A DNA stretch of 64,000 nt from Muriicola soli (lineage in GTDB: Bacteria > Bacteroidota > Bacteroidia > Flavobacteriales > Flavobacteriaceae), in NCBI RefSeq assembly GCF_004139715.1, contig NZ_CP035544.1, positions 2,855,501 through 2,919,500 on the forward strand. Reading direction: 5' to 3'. The translations under genes and the position numbers were made by a program. The notes beneath the pieces were generated by a model, which did no database searches, was not told where the DNA came from, and saw nothing but the letters and a program-made list of their open reading frames with translations. This document shows, in pieces, positions 39,592-49,437 of this stretch. Each line of letters opens with the position of its first letter. The stretch's first letter is position 1.

Positions 39592-41091
39592 ATGTCATTT
39601 AAATCAATTGCTGCCAGCATTTTTGCCAATATCATTTCCAAGAGAACTTTGAAATGGGTTAAAAACCCTGTAGAGACACAGAAACAAGTATTCAAAGGGC
39701 TGATCAAAGCAGCGAAGAATACAAAATTCGGGCTTGACCACGATTTTGAGTCCATAGAGACTCATAAGGACTTTGTAGACAAAGTGCCCATCAGGGATTA
39801 CGAAGCCCTTAAGGGATACGTAGAGCAGGTGGTCGCCGGAGAGGAAGACATTCTCTGGCCGGGAAAACCAGTTTATTTCGCCAAAACGAGCGGTACTACT
39901 TCAGGCGCTAAATACATTCCCATTACCGAGGTGTCTATTAAACACCAGGTGGAAGCCTCCAGAAATGCCATTCTCAATTATATTCACGAAACCGGACGCA
40001 CTGCCATTGTTGATGGAAAGATGATCTTTTTACAGGGCAGCCCCGTACTTTCCGAAAAGAATGGGATTAAATTTGGGCGTCTATCTGGCATTTCTGCTCA
40101 CTACGTGCCGGCCTATCTGCAAAAAAACCGCCTTCCGAGCTGGGAGACAAACTGTATAGAAGATTGGGAAACCAAGGTCGATAAAATTGTAGAGGAGACC
40201 ATTGATGAGGATATGCGGGTGATTGCCGGTATTCCTTCATGGGTGCAGATGTATTTTGAAAGGCTGAATTCAGTTTCCGGAAAGAAAGTAGGGGATCTCT
40301 TTAAGAATTTTGAATTATTTATCTACGGAGGGGTTAACTATGAACCTTATCGCGCCGCTTTTGAAGAACTTATTGGCAGGAAGGTGGCCAGTATCGAATT
40401 ATTTCCTGCAAGTGAGGGATTCTTTGCTTATCAGGATAAGCAAGGCGAAAGAGGAATGTTACTTCTCTTGAATTCCGGGATATTTTACGAGTTTATTAAG
40501 GCCGATGAATTCTATAGTGAAAACCCAGATAGGATTACTATTGAAGATGTTGAAATAGGAGTAAACTATGCAATGATCATCTCCACAAACGCCGGTTTAT
40601 GGGGCTACGACCTGGGAGATACCGTTCAGTTTATTTCTAAAAACCCTTATCGCGTTATAGTATCAGGAAGAATAAAACACTTTATTTCAGCATTTGGAGA
40701 ACACGTTATCGCCAAGGAAGTTGAATACGCCATGGAAGCAGCCATAAAAAAAACAGGCGCCCAGGTCCATGAATTTACAGTTGCTCCGCAGATTACCCCT
40801 GAGGGCAAAGAACTGCCTTATCACGAATGGTTTATTGAATTTGTGAAGAAGCCGGCAGATATCAAAGACTTTGCAGGGCAGCTCGATCGTTCGCTACAGG
40901 ATCAAAATAGTTATTATTTGGACCTCATTCAAGGAAAGATACTTCAACCTTTAAAAGTCACCCCGGTAAGGAAAGACGGATTTAAGGCGTATATGAAATC
41001 AGTTGGCAAACTCGGAGGTCAGAATAAAGTACAACGACTTTCAAATGACAGGAAGGTAGCAGAAGGATTAGAACAACAAAAGGAGGTCTAG
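39592..41091 (+). CDS. GH3-family acyl-adenylate-forming protein
   Basis: The 499-residue protein belongs to the GH3 branch of ANL enzymes. The ATP-binding loop is YFAKTSGTTSGAKYIPITE near residue 100, and the later adenylation segments are FPASEGFFAYQD and WGYDLGDTVQFISKNPYRV. The C-terminal lid carries VSGRIKHFISAFGEHVIAKE. Plant GH3 enzymes join amino acids to jasmonate or auxin; the bacterial substrate is unknown. It is common beside M23 peptidases in flavobacteria, and here the two are 5 bases apart. Confidence 0.9.
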   Translation: MSFKSIAASIFANIISKRTLKWVKNPVETQKQVFKGLIKAAKNTKFGLDHDFESIETHKDFVDKVPIRDYEALKGYVEQVVAGEEDILWPGKPVYFAKTSGTTSGAKYIPITEVSIKHQVEASRNAILNYIHETGRTAIVDGKMIFLQGSPVLSEKNGIKFGRLSGISAHYVPAYLQKNRLPSWETNCIEDWETKVDKIVEETIDEDMRVIAGIPSWVQMYFERLNSVSGKKVGDLFKNFELFIYGGVNYEPYRAAFEELIGRKVASIELFPASEGFFAYQDKQGERGMLLLLNSGIFYEFIKADEFYSENPDRITIEDVEIGVNYAMIISTNAGLWGYDLGDTVQFISKNPYRVIVSGRIKHFISAFGEHVIAKEVEYAMEAAIKKTGAQVHEFTVAPQITPEGKELPYHEWFIEFVKKPADIKDFAGQLDRSLQDQNSYYLDLIQGKILQPLKVTPVRKDGFKAYMKSVGKLGGQNKVQRLSNDRKVAEGLEQQKEV

Positions 41092-41140
41092 GATAACACC
41101 TCTGAGGTGAAAATTACCCTAAAATCACCAATTTATAATG

Positions 41141-41148
41141 TATTTTTG
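41141..41148 (+). promoter_or_regulatory. -7 box (TATTTTTG) before the DUF6909-like gene
   Basis: A perfect TAnnTTTG ends 8 bases before the ATG at 41157, giving a leader of only a few bases. This may be the main promoter feeding into the polysaccharide operon. Confidence 0.5.
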
Positions 41149-41156
41149 CCCTTAGA

Positions 41157-42842
41157 ATGAATAAGATCAAAGACACTACACGCGCCCAAGAATCTACAAA
41201 TGCCATAGAGCGATTGTACATTACGATGCGCCATTTGTTCAACCGCGGATTTTACAAACCCATGGGCGTTTCAGGCGAAACCCTCCGCAATGCTTTACTC
41301 CTGCTCCGTCCTGAAATCTACGGTACGGTCGCAGAGGAAAAGACCGAGCTCAACGGTCTGATTTATGTTTTGGAGCGATTACCCGAAGGCATTGAACAAT
41401 GTCGTTTTATCAACCTAACGTCAGATGAGGGCTATTCAAAATCTCATTTTGATGCCATAATTCCTCCGAAACGAAGGAGGAACTGCTACAGGATCGATGA
41501 TGAACAAATGAATATTGAGATTACGCGCGGCCGTTCAGATATCTATGATATTCTTACCCACCTCACCTTTCTTTTTATAGAATCGGGAAAGATCTGCAAC
41601 AAGGTGCTTATTGAAGAGACCAATAAGACCATTCGCGATTGGCAGAAACTCTCTGAAGCTGCTAACAAGTCGAAATTGAGCCAGGCAGACAGAGAAGTAG
41701 CGCTGATCCATACAGCCAATATTCTGGGAAGATCATTTGTGGAAACGATGGAAGTGTACCAGAAACTGGCCACTAAGAAGAACCCTGAACGATTTCTAAA
41801 AATCATTTATTGGTTGGGCAAATTAGCTATTGAAGAAGAGACAGGAGGCGAGAAAAGAATCATCACTTTCAGCACCTTGTTACGTGAACGGTTGGGGCAC
41901 CACATTCACGGGGAGAAATGGGCCGATCAGATTAAAGAGACTCTACACCAACATGGTTTACTACGAAGGCCAGTTCACATCATAAGTGCCAATATGCACT
42001 CTGTGGTGAATTCGCTATATGCCAAAAAAGCGTTATCAAAAGAGTTCCCCGGCGAAGGGAAACTTGAAATGTTTCAGCAACTCAGTTTGGAGAAAAACTC
42101 TGCCTTGAGGGAGAAAGTTCTTACAGCAGCACGAAAGAACGGGATGATAGAGATCGATGACAAATCGGGCACCAATATAGATGTTCAGATCTTTGATATG
42201 GCCCGATTAGGAACAGATGCCTGTTGTTATGAACTGGACCAAAGCATACCTGAAGCAGAAAAACCTGTTATCTTCGTAATGGACTATGCATTCGGAGAGC
42301 AGGCATACGAGTCTATTGATGAACTGTTAAAGCCTTATAAGCGCAAGAAGCAGAAGCCGGTTTTTTTAGATGTTGCTTCAATATCAATCATGGGCAAGGC
42401 TGGAATTCTTGAAGGCGGAAAAGGAGATTTAATGATCCCTACGGCACATATCTTTGAAGGAACGGCAGATAACTACCCATTTCACAATGAACTTGGGACT
42501 GCGGATTTTCAAGGAAACGGATTAAAAGTTATGGAAGGCACCATGGTAACTGTTTTGGGGACCTCACTTCAGAACAAGGATATTCTCAAGTTCTTTCACG
42601 AATCAACCTGGGGTGTCATCGGGCTGGAAATGGAAGGGGTACACTATCAGAAGGCTATACAGTCGGCCTCAAAGATCAGAAAAAGCATTCGGGATGATGT
42701 TAAGGTGAGATATGCTTATTATGCTTCAGACAACCCTCTTGAAACTGGTAGCACACTGGCATCCGGAGGTCTGGGCACCACAGGGGTAAAACCGACCTAT
42801 TTAATTACTGATAAGATTCTCACTCAAATATTTAATACTTAA
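41157..42842 (+). CDS. Conserved flavobacterial protein, probably DUF6909, with C-terminal nucleoside-phosphorylase-like domain
   Basis: The 561-residue protein has a helical N-terminal half (to about residue 300) with no fold I can name (ERLYITMRHLFNRGFYKPMG). The second half has features of the PNP/UDP phosphorylase fold: VIFVMDYAFGEQAYESIDEL, ISIMGKAGILEGGKGDLMIP, the substrate-type GLEMEGVHYQKAIQSA, and YASDNPLETGSTLASGGLG near the end. The EMEG motif normally binds ribose. No enzyme activity is known to me. The next gene, the Wzz-like one, starts 4 bases after the stop, so it heads the operon. I recall the family as DUF6909 but could not check. Confidence 0.72.
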   Translation: MNKIKDTTRAQESTNAIERLYITMRHLFNRGFYKPMGVSGETLRNALLLLRPEIYGTVAEEKTELNGLIYVLERLPEGIEQCRFINLTSDEGYSKSHFDAIIPPKRRRNCYRIDDEQMNIEITRGRSDIYDILTHLTFLFIESGKICNKVLIEETNKTIRDWQKLSEAANKSKLSQADREVALIHTANILGRSFVETMEVYQKLATKKNPERFLKIIYWLGKLAIEEETGGEKRIITFSTLLRERLGHHIHGEKWADQIKETLHQHGLLRRPVHIISANMHSVVNSLYAKKALSKEFPGEGKLEMFQQLSLEKNSALREKVLTAARKNGMIEIDDKSGTNIDVQIFDMARLGTDACCYELDQSIPEAEKPVIFVMDYAFGEQAYESIDELLKPYKRKKQKPVFLDVASISIMGKAGILEGGKGDLMIPTAHIFEGTADNYPFHNELGTADFQGNGLKVMEGTMVTVLGTSLQNKDILKFFHESTWGVIGLEMEGVHYQKAIQSASKIRKSIRDDVKVRYAYYASDNPLETGSTLASGGLGTTGVKPTYLITDKILTQIFNT

Positions 42843-42846
42843 CAGC

Positions 42847-43851
42847 ATGAGTACAAATCCTAAGAATTCTCCTGAATATTCTGATGAAATTGACATGGGA
42901 CAAATCCTCAAGCTATTTTCCAGAATTTCTAATAGTATTTTTCAAGGTATCCTTGCCATTTTTATTTTTCTAAAAAGAAACATTATTTGGTTTGCTGTCG
43001 TTTTATTTTTAGGGCTCTTAACGGGGTTTATTCTTAATAACACTACACCTAAACTGCAGAAAATAGATGTAATTGTAACTCCGAATGTTACAAGTTCAAC
43101 CTATTTGAACGACATTGTCTCAGAATTACAATCTGACCTCAGAGCAAAAGACACTGCTTTTTTCAAAAATTTGGGAGTAGATATTGGCAGACTCGAGGTA
43201 TTAGACATTGAAATCACACCTCTTCGAACCCTGGATCCTGCAAATCAAGATTCAGAGATGAAATTCTTGGAACTTTTAAAGGACTTTGGCAATTCGCCAG
43301 CCATAGAGAGTATACTTCGAACAGAATTACAGGAAAAAACAACTAAGGATCAGCGTATTACTTTTTATTTTTCCGATAAGGACTTAGGCGCAGAATACGC
43401 GCAGAAAATATTGGACTACATCAATGCTAACTCCTACTATTCGGACCTTCTAAAGGTTCTTAACGATAACGCTAAAGAAAGAATAACTAAAAACGACTCA
43501 ATCATAAGACAGATCGATATACTGATCGAAAACTATTCGCAAAAAATATTGACTGATAAAAGCACTTCTGAGGGCCGACTAGTACTTGACAATCAAGAAT
43601 CCCTTGATATCCCGTCTTTGATCGAACTTAAAAATAATTTGGTTCGGGATACGGAGCTGAAGAAAGTTGAGCTTGAATCGAGAGAACAAGCAGTGACCAT
43701 TGTAAATTTTGGACAGGCATACCAACTTCAAAAACCGTTTCTTCTCAAGAATATGGTATTTTATCCTTTAATTTTTATCGCAATATTTTTATTGATTTCA
43801 CTCATAGTGTTTCTCAATAGGAAAGCCATCGAAAAAGATTCTCAAAACTAG
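42847..43851 (+). CDS. Wzz-like polysaccharide co-polymerase / chain-length determinant
   Basis: The 334-residue protein has two membrane helices, near residues 45-65 (IIWFAVVLFLGLLTGFIL) and 305-325 (FYPLIFIAIFLLISLIVFL). They flank a periplasmic coiled-coil domain, the PCP-1 topology of Wzz. It sets the modal chain length of Wzy-dependent polymers. It lacks a cytoplasmic tyrosine kinase, as in O-antigen rather than capsule-type co-polymerases. It follows the DUF6909-like gene by 4 bases, and rfbB starts 1 base after its stop. Confidence 0.78.
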   Translation: MSTNPKNSPEYSDEIDMGQILKLFSRISNSIFQGILAIFIFLKRNIIWFAVVLFLGLLTGFILNNTTPKLQKIDVIVTPNVTSSTYLNDIVSELQSDLRAKDTAFFKNLGVDIGRLEVLDIEITPLRTLDPANQDSEMKFLELLKDFGNSPAIESILRTELQEKTTKDQRITFYFSDKDLGAEYAQKILDYINANSYYSDLLKVLNDNAKERITKNDSIIRQIDILIENYSQKILTDKSTSEGRLVLDNQESLDIPSLIELKNNLVRDTELKKVELESREQAVTIVNFGQAYQLQKPFLLKNMVFYPLIFIAIFLLISLIVFLNRKAIEKDSQN

Positions 43852-43852
43852 T

Positions 43853-44863
43853 ATGTCAAAAAAGGGCATTTTAATCACGGGAGGTGCCGGATTCATCGGG
43901 AGTAATTTTATTCCCTATCTTTTAAATAAATACCCTGATTACCACATCATCAACCTCGACAAACTGACCTATGCAGGCGACTTGTCTAATTTAAAAGAGG
44001 TAGAAGACCTACAACAATATGAGTTTATTCAAGGTGATATTTGTGATGAGCAATTAGTTGGAGATGTCTTTAAACAACACAGCATTTCCTCAGTTATTCA
44101 CTTTGCTGCTGAGTCGCATGTAGACAACTCCATTCACTCCCCCAATAGTTTTATAAAGACCAATATTGAGGGCACCTTTGTACTACTGGAGGCAGCCAGG
44201 AAGTACTGGAGTAATTCCCGGTATCCTAACCAGAGGAACAGATTCCATCATATTTCTACAGATGAGGTTTACGGGAGTCTGGGGGAAACGGGATTGTTCT
44301 CAGAAAACAGCCCATACGCACCTAATAGTCCTTATAGCGCCTCCAAAGCCGCATCAGACCTATTAGTCAGGAGTTATCACAAAACCTACGGCCTCGATAC
44401 CGTTATCAGTAATTGTTCTAACAATTACGGACCAAAACAACACGATGAAAAACTGATACCCACAGTGATTAGAAAAGCGATTGAAGACAAACCGATTCCC
44501 ATTTATGGGGACGGCAGCAATGTTCGCGACTGGATTTATGTTCTGGATCATTGCAAGGCATTGGACCTTGTATTTCACAAAGGACAAACCGGGGAATCGT
44601 ATGTGATTGGCGGCAATAATGAGTATGCGAATTTGTATCTTGCTAAAACAATTTGTGAACTCCTGGACCAATTAAGTCCGAAAGAAAAGGGCAGTTATAC
44701 AGATCAAATCTCTTTCGTGAAAGATCGACTGGGTCACGACTTCAGATACGGGTTAGACATCTCTAAAATGAACAGGACTTTGGCCTGGAATCCTGAAGAA
44801 GATTTTATAGGCGGCCTGACTAAAACCGTAAAATGGTATTTACGCAAATACGAAAAGGCATAA
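43853..44863 (+). CDS. rfbB: dTDP-glucose 4,6-dehydratase
   Basis: Extended SDR of 336 residues, second step of dTDP-L-rhamnose synthesis. The NAD site is [19 protein letters not shown]. The substrate region is [19 protein letters not shown] and the active-site loop is [13 protein letters not shown]. The catalytic pair lies in [15 protein letters not shown], and [17 protein letters not shown] follows. First of four rhamnose genes; rfbA starts 1 base after its stop. Confidence 0.96.
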   Translation: MSKKGILITGGAGFIGSNFIPYLLNKYPDYHIINLDKLTYAGDLSNLKEVEDLQQYEFIQGDICDEQLVGDVFKQHSISSVIHFAAESHVDNSIHSPNSFIKTNIEGTFVLLEAARKYWSNSRYPNQRNRFHHISTDEVYGSLGETGLFSENSPYAPNSPYSASKAASDLLVRSYHKTYGLDTVISNCSNNYGPKQHDEKLIPTVIRKAIEDKPIPIYGDGSNVRDWIYVLDHCKALDLVFHKGQTGESYVIGGNNEYANLYLAKTICELLDQLSPKEKGSYTDQISFVKDRLGHDFRYGLDISKMNRTLAWNPEEDFIGGLTKTVKWYLRKYEKA

Positions 44864-44864
44864 A

Positions 44865-45722
44865 ATGAAGGGAATTATTTTAGCTGGTGGCTCCGGAACC
44901 CGCTTGTATCCAATAACCCTGGTTACGAGTAAACAACTTATGCCCGTTTACGATAAGCCTATGATCTATTATCCGCTGGCAACTTTAATGGAGGCTGGAA
45001 TCAGGGAAATACTGATCATAACGAGTAAGGCAGACGCACATCTATTTAAACAGCTTCTTGGTGATGGAACCCAGCTCGGATGTCATTTTTCTTACGCCAT
45101 CCAAAAAGAACCAAAAGGAATTGCAGAGGCATTTATTATTGGTGCCAACTTTATAGGAACAGACAAGGTTGCTTTAATTCTCGGCGACAATATATTTTAC
45201 GGAGCTGGGTTGGCTTCTTTGTTGCAGCAAAACAATGATCCTGATGGAGGTATCATCTACGGCTACCATGTACAGGATCCTCAGCGATACGGAGTAGTGG
45301 ATTTTGACGATTTAGGGAATGCCGTTTCAATTCAGGAAAAACCCGAAAAGCCCAAATCAAATTACGCCATACCAGGCATCTATTTTTACGACAATGAGGT
45401 AATTGAAATTGCGAGGCAGATCAAACCCAGTAAACGCGGAGAACTTGAGATCACTGATATTAATAAAACCTATCTCTTAAAGGGAAAATTAAAGGTCAGT
45501 ATCCTTGACAGAGGGACCGCCTGGTTAGACACTGGCACTTTTTCTTCTCTTATGCAGGCTGCACAGTTTGTGGAAGTAATTGAGGAAAGGCAGGGATTGA
45601 AAATTGGAGCGATTGAAGAGACTGCTTACAAGATGGGATATATTACTAAAGCGCAATTAAGAATATTAGCCAAACCCTTGTTGAAAAGCGGTTACGGCGA
45701 GTATTTGATGCAATTAAAATAA
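44865..45722 (+). CDS. rfbA: Glucose-1-phosphate thymidylyltransferase
   Basis: The 285-residue nucleotidyltransferase makes dTDP-glucose from dTTP and glucose-1-phosphate. The [20 protein letters not shown] loop is at the N-terminus. Metal/sugar motifs are [13 protein letters not shown] and [40 protein letters not shown] is the usual later motif. The length is standard and the order rfbB-A-C-D is intact. Confidence 0.96.
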   Translation: MKGIILAGGSGTRLYPITLVTSKQLMPVYDKPMIYYPLATLMEAGIREILIITSKADAHLFKQLLGDGTQLGCHFSYAIQKEPKGIAEAFIIGANFIGTDKVALILGDNIFYGAGLASLLQQNNDPDGGIIYGYHVQDPQRYGVVDFDDLGNAVSIQEKPEKPKSNYAIPGIYFYDNEVIEIARQIKPSKRGELEITDINKTYLLKGKLKVSILDRGTAWLDTGTFSSLMQAAQFVEVIEERQGLKIGAIEETAYKMGYITKAQLRILAKPLLKSGYGEYLMQLK

Positions 45723-45729
45723 CGACTCT

Positions 45730-46275
45730 TTGAAACTTATACCTACATCTCTTGAAGATTGTTTTATTGTTGAACCGGTTGTTTATAAGGACAATAGAGG
45801 CGAATTTTTTGAATCGTACAATAAGAGAATTCTAGAAAAAGCGCTTGGGACCTCCCTTTCTTTTGTCCAGGATAATCACTCGGTTTCTCACAAGGGTGTA
45901 CTTCGCGGGCTGCATTTTCAAATTGGAAGCAAAGCACAAGCTAAGTTAGTCCGCGTACTAAAAGGAGAAGTATTGGATGTGGTTGTTGACTTGCGTAAAA
46001 AGAGTCCTACATTCAAACAAGTTTTTAAAACTGTCCTTTCAGACAAAAAAAATCAAATGTTGTTTATTCCCGCGGGTATGGCTCATGGATTTCTGTCACT
46101 TTCAGACGACACTGTTTTTTTGTACAAATGCGATGAATACTATGATAGAGAAGCCGAATCTGGGATAATCTTCAACGATCCCGATCTGAATCTCAACTGG
46201 GGACTTCCTTCAAGTGAAATAATATTATCGGAGAAAGACAGAAAATTGCCCAGACTAAAGGACTTAAAGCTATGA
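45730..46275 (+). CDS. rfbC: dTDP-4-dehydrorhamnose 3,5-epimerase
   Basis: Cupin-type epimerase of 181 residues and the third step to dTDP-rhamnose. The catalytic histidine region is GVLRGLHFQIGSKAQAKLVR, and a second motif is FIPAGMAHGFLSLSDDTVF. The start is TTG at 45730 (MKLIPTSLEDCFIVEP), as no nearby ATG keeps the N-terminus. The stop overlaps the rfbD start by 4 bases (ATGA). Confidence 0.95.
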   Translation: MKLIPTSLEDCFIVEPVVYKDNRGEFFESYNKRILEKALGTSLSFVQDNHSVSHKGVLRGLHFQIGSKAQAKLVRVLKGEVLDVVVDLRKKSPTFKQVFKTVLSDKKNQMLFIPAGMAHGFLSLSDDTVFLYKCDEYYDREAESGIIFNDPDLNLNWGLPSSEIILSEKDRKLPRLKDLKL

Positions 46276-47048
46276 TTCGGGTAGTGGTAACCGGAGCAAA
46301 AGGACAATTAGGAACAAGCATTCAACACCGGGCTGCAGCATACCCCGACTTGCATTTTCACTACACAGACAAGACCCAGCTTGATATTACAGATCCTCGT
46401 TCTATACGCAACTTTTTTTCGAAAAACGATTTTGAGTATTGCATCAATTGCGCTGCTTATACCCAGGTAGAAGAGGCAGAGAGAAATCCTGATATGGCAT
46501 TATTGGTAAATGCCGAAGGAGTAAAAAACCTGGCTTTGGCCTGTAAAAGAGATGGTATAGTTCTTTTCCACATATCAACAGACTATGTTTTTGACGGCAA
46601 GAAGGAAAAGGGATACCTGCCATCAGACTCTCCCAACCCTATCAACAAATATGGGCAATCAAAGCTAAAAGGAGAACAGTATATTGAGGAAATATTAAAG
46701 AACTATCTTATAATAAGAACTTCCTGGTTATACTCCGAGCACGGTAAAAATTTTTACAACACCATCCTTGAAAAGGCCAGAAAGGGCGAAGATCTCAAGG
46801 TTACCGATGCCCAAGTTGGCTGCCCCACAAATGCTGGAAATTTGGCCGAATTTATTCTTAGCCTGATTACTAATAGGAATTGGAAGCCCGGGATCATCCA
46901 TTTCACAGATGGAAAGCCAATGTCTTGGTTTGATTTTGCCGTTTCAATTGTAAAATCGCATAATTTGGATCAGGAGATTGAGATTGTCAGGGATAGGAAT
47001 TATCGTAGTTTTGCACAAAGACCCGAGTATAGTATATTACTCGAATAA
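46272..47048 (+). CDS. rfbD: dTDP-4-dehydrorhamnose reductase, C-terminally short
   Basis: SDR that reduces the 4-keto group in the last step of dTDP-L-rhamnose synthesis. The NAD(P) site is VVTGAKGQLGTSIQHRA. INCAAYTQVEEAERNP and the FHISTDYVFDG...PINKYGQSKLKGE active-site region are intact. The protein ends after QRPEYSILLE at 258 residues. Relatives continue for about 25-35 residues beyond RPxYSxLD with a W-containing helix, and only 14 bases separate this stop from wecB. The tail seems to have been lost, perhaps by a deletion at the gene junction. Activity is uncertain but the catalytic core is complete. Confidence 0.92.
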   Translation: MIRVVVTGAKGQLGTSIQHRAAAYPDLHFHYTDKTQLDITDPRSIRNFFSKNDFEYCINCAAYTQVEEAERNPDMALLVNAEGVKNLALACKRDGIVLFHISTDYVFDGKKEKGYLPSDSPNPINKYGQSKLKGEQYIEEILKNYLIIRTSWLYSEHGKNFYNTILEKARKGEDLKVTDAQVGCPTNAGNLAEFILSLITNRNWKPGIIHFTDGKPMSWFDFAVSIVKSHNLDQEIEIVRDRNYRSFAQRPEYSILLE

Positions 47049-47062
47049 AAGTCGGGTACCGG

Positions 47063-48193
47063 ATGATAAAGAAAAATCTGATTGTGTTTGGAACTCGCCC
47101 AGAGGCTATTAAAATGGCACCTTTGGTTAAAGAATTCTACAAATACCCCGAAAAATTTGAGACCAGGGTCTGTGTAACAGCACAACATAGGGAGATGCTG
47201 GATCAGGTCCTTGCTTTTTTTGAAATAACACCGGATTACGACCTTGATCTAATGCGTCCTAATCAAAATTTATTTACGTTAACGGCAGACATAATTACTC
47301 ATCTCAAGGAAGTTTTGGAGGATTTTGAGCCAGACTATGTATATGTTCACGGGGATACATCCACAACAATGGCTGCTTCACTGGCGTCCTTTTACTCAGG
47401 CTCCAAAGTATGCCATGTAGAAGCGGGTTTACGAACCTTTGATAAGCTCTCGCCTTTTCCTGAAGAAATGAATCGGCGTATAGCAGGTGTAGTCAGTGAT
47501 TATCATTTCCCTCCTACTGATAAATCTGAAGAGAACTTACTGAATGAGAATGTCAGTAGGAACCAACTGCTGGTGACCGGAAATACAGTAATAGACGCCT
47601 TAAATTTCAGTTCTGAAAAAGTTAATAGCAAAGACTTTAAAGATGAGGAAATAGAAGGATTAAAAACGTCTATTGACGCTTCCAAAAGAATAATTCTTGT
47701 AACAGGACATCGAAGGGAAAACCATGGACAGGGTTTTATAAATATATGCCAGGCTTTGAGCAATATAGCTAAGGCAAATCCCGAGGTTGAAATCATCTAC
47801 CCCGTGCATTTAAATCCCAATGTCCAACAGCCTGTGTATGACTTATTGGATGGTATATCCAACATAAAATTGATTGCCCCGCTTTCTTATCCGGCATTTG
47901 TTTGGTTGATGTCGAAGTCATATTTAATTATAACCGATAGCGGAGGTGTACAGGAAGAAGCGCCCAGCCTGGGCAAGCCTGTGCTAGTGATGCGCAACAC
48001 AACAGAAAGACCGGAAGCCGTGAGTGCGGGCACGGTTATACTGGTAGGCACCGATGTTTTAAAAATTACCCAAGAAACGGAAAGATTGTTAAAGGATTCA
48101 ACTCATTATAAGGAAATGAGCGCAAAGCACAACCCTTATGGCGATGGTAGCGCCTGTAAAAGAATTGTGAAGTTTATAGAAAACCTGGCTTAA
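47063..48193 (+). CDS. wecB: UDP-N-acetylglucosamine 2-epimerase (non-hydrolysing)
   Basis: The 376-residue GT-B-fold epimerase turns UDP-GlcNAc into UDP-ManNAc. Signatures are IVFGTRPEAIKMAPLV at the N-terminus, YVYVHGDTSTTMAASLA, VCHVEAGLRTFDKLSPFPEE, LVTGHRRENHG and IITDSGGVQEEAPSLGKPVL. Coupled with the next gene, it makes UDP-ManNAcA for the polymer. It begins 14 bases after the shortened rfbD. Confidence 0.96.
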   Translation: MIKKNLIVFGTRPEAIKMAPLVKEFYKYPEKFETRVCVTAQHREMLDQVLAFFEITPDYDLDLMRPNQNLFTLTADIITHLKEVLEDFEPDYVYVHGDTSTTMAASLASFYSGSKVCHVEAGLRTFDKLSPFPEEMNRRIAGVVSDYHFPPTDKSEENLLNENVSRNQLLVTGNTVIDALNFSSEKVNSKDFKDEEIEGLKTSIDASKRIILVTGHRRENHGQGFINICQALSNIAKANPEVEIIYPVHLNPNVQQPVYDLLDGISNIKLIAPLSYPAFVWLMSKSYLIITDSGGVQEEAPSLGKPVLVMRNTTERPEAVSAGTVILVGTDVLKITQETERLLKDSTHYKEMSAKHNPYGDGSACKRIVKFIENLA

Positions 48194-48194
48194 T

Positions 48195-49429
48195 ATGGAA
48201 AATAAGGATGTGGTTATGATGGGATTGGGGTACATAGGCCTCCCAACGGCTGCCTTGATTGCAAAAAGCGGCAGTACAGTTCACGGGGTAGATGTAAATC
48301 CACACATTGTTGAAACTATAAATAAGGGCAAAATACATATTGTTGAACCATCCCTTGATCATGAAGTTTCTAGGGCTGTAGAAAAGGGATTTTTAAAAGC
48401 AGCACTTGAACCTGTAGCCGCCAACGCTTACCTTATTGTAGTTCCAACACCCTTTAAAGGCAAGAATGAGCCCGATATTTCCTTTGTAGAAGCCGCCACA
48501 AAAGCAATAATACCTCTATTAAAGGAGGGAGACCTGTATATAATTGAATCGACTTCCCCAATCGGTACTACTGATAAGATGAAAGACCTTATCTGCGACC
48601 AAAGACCTGAGTTAAAGGATAAAATTTATATTGCCTACTGTCCTGAAAGGGTCTTACCCGGAAACGTGATGTACGAATTAGTTCACAACGACAGGGTAAT
48701 CGGAGGAATTGATGATAAGTCAACCGAAAAGGCAGCTGAATTCTACTCAAAATACGTCAAGGGCGCACTTCACAAAACCAATGCGCGAACAGCTGAGATG
48801 TGTAAGCTTGTGGAGAACTCATCAAGAGATGTTCAGATAGCTTTCGCAAACGAATTATCCCTTATTTGCGATAAGGCCGATGTGGATGTATGGGAACTTA
48901 TAGATCTGGCCAATAAGCACCCGCGCGTAAATATCCTTAAGCCAGGATGTGGCGTTGGGGGTCATTGTATAGCCGTGGACCCCTATTTTATTGTTTCCGA
49001 TTATCCCTGGAATCAAAAATTATAGGTGCCGCCAGGGAGATCAATAATTACAAGTCGTTTTGGTGTGCCGAGAAAATACAGTCAGCAAAACTTCAGTTTG
49101 AATTAGAACACGGGCGCAAACCCAAGATAGCGATTATGGGTCTTGCTTTTAAACCTGATATAGATGATCTAAGAGAATCGCCAGCTAAATATATCGCTCA
49201 AAAAGTATTGCAGAATGCAAATAATGAGGAATTCTATATCGTAGAACCTAATATTCAGACGCATAATGTTTTCAAACTAACAGCTGTGAAAGAAGCCCTT
49301 GAAAAAGCGGATATCATAGTATACCTGGTGGCTCACAAGGAATTTCTGGAAAATTCCCCGAGAGAAGACAAAATCATCTTGGATTTTGCAGGAGTTACTA
49401 CCCGACACAATAATAAAATCATCAAATAA
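48195..49429 (+). pseudogene. wecC: UDP-N-acetyl-D-mannosamine dehydrogenase, frameshifted near 49009
   Basis: The first frame (48195-49025) carries the NAD-binding start MGLGYIGLPTAALIAKSGST, the catalytic-cysteine segment NILKPGCGVGGHCIAVDPYF and then a stop after WNQKL. The second frame takes up the protein without loss: SKIIGAAREINNYKSFWC, KIAIMGLAFKPDIDDLRES and the C-terminal NAD/UDP domain, to 49429. One extra G at 49008-49010 (TGG to TGGG) would restore a normal protein of about 411 residues. It oxidises UDP-ManNAc to the uronate in two NAD-dependent steps. The whole reading is intact on both sides, so a sequencing or assembly error is plausible; a real recent mutation is the alternative. 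Confidence 0.88.
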
Positions 49430-49437
49430 ATCTATAA

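Noticed and set aside
48947-49025. Overlapping wecC frames as programmed frameshifting
   Set aside because: No slippery heptamer with a downstream structure was seen at the junction; the simplest reading is one missing G.
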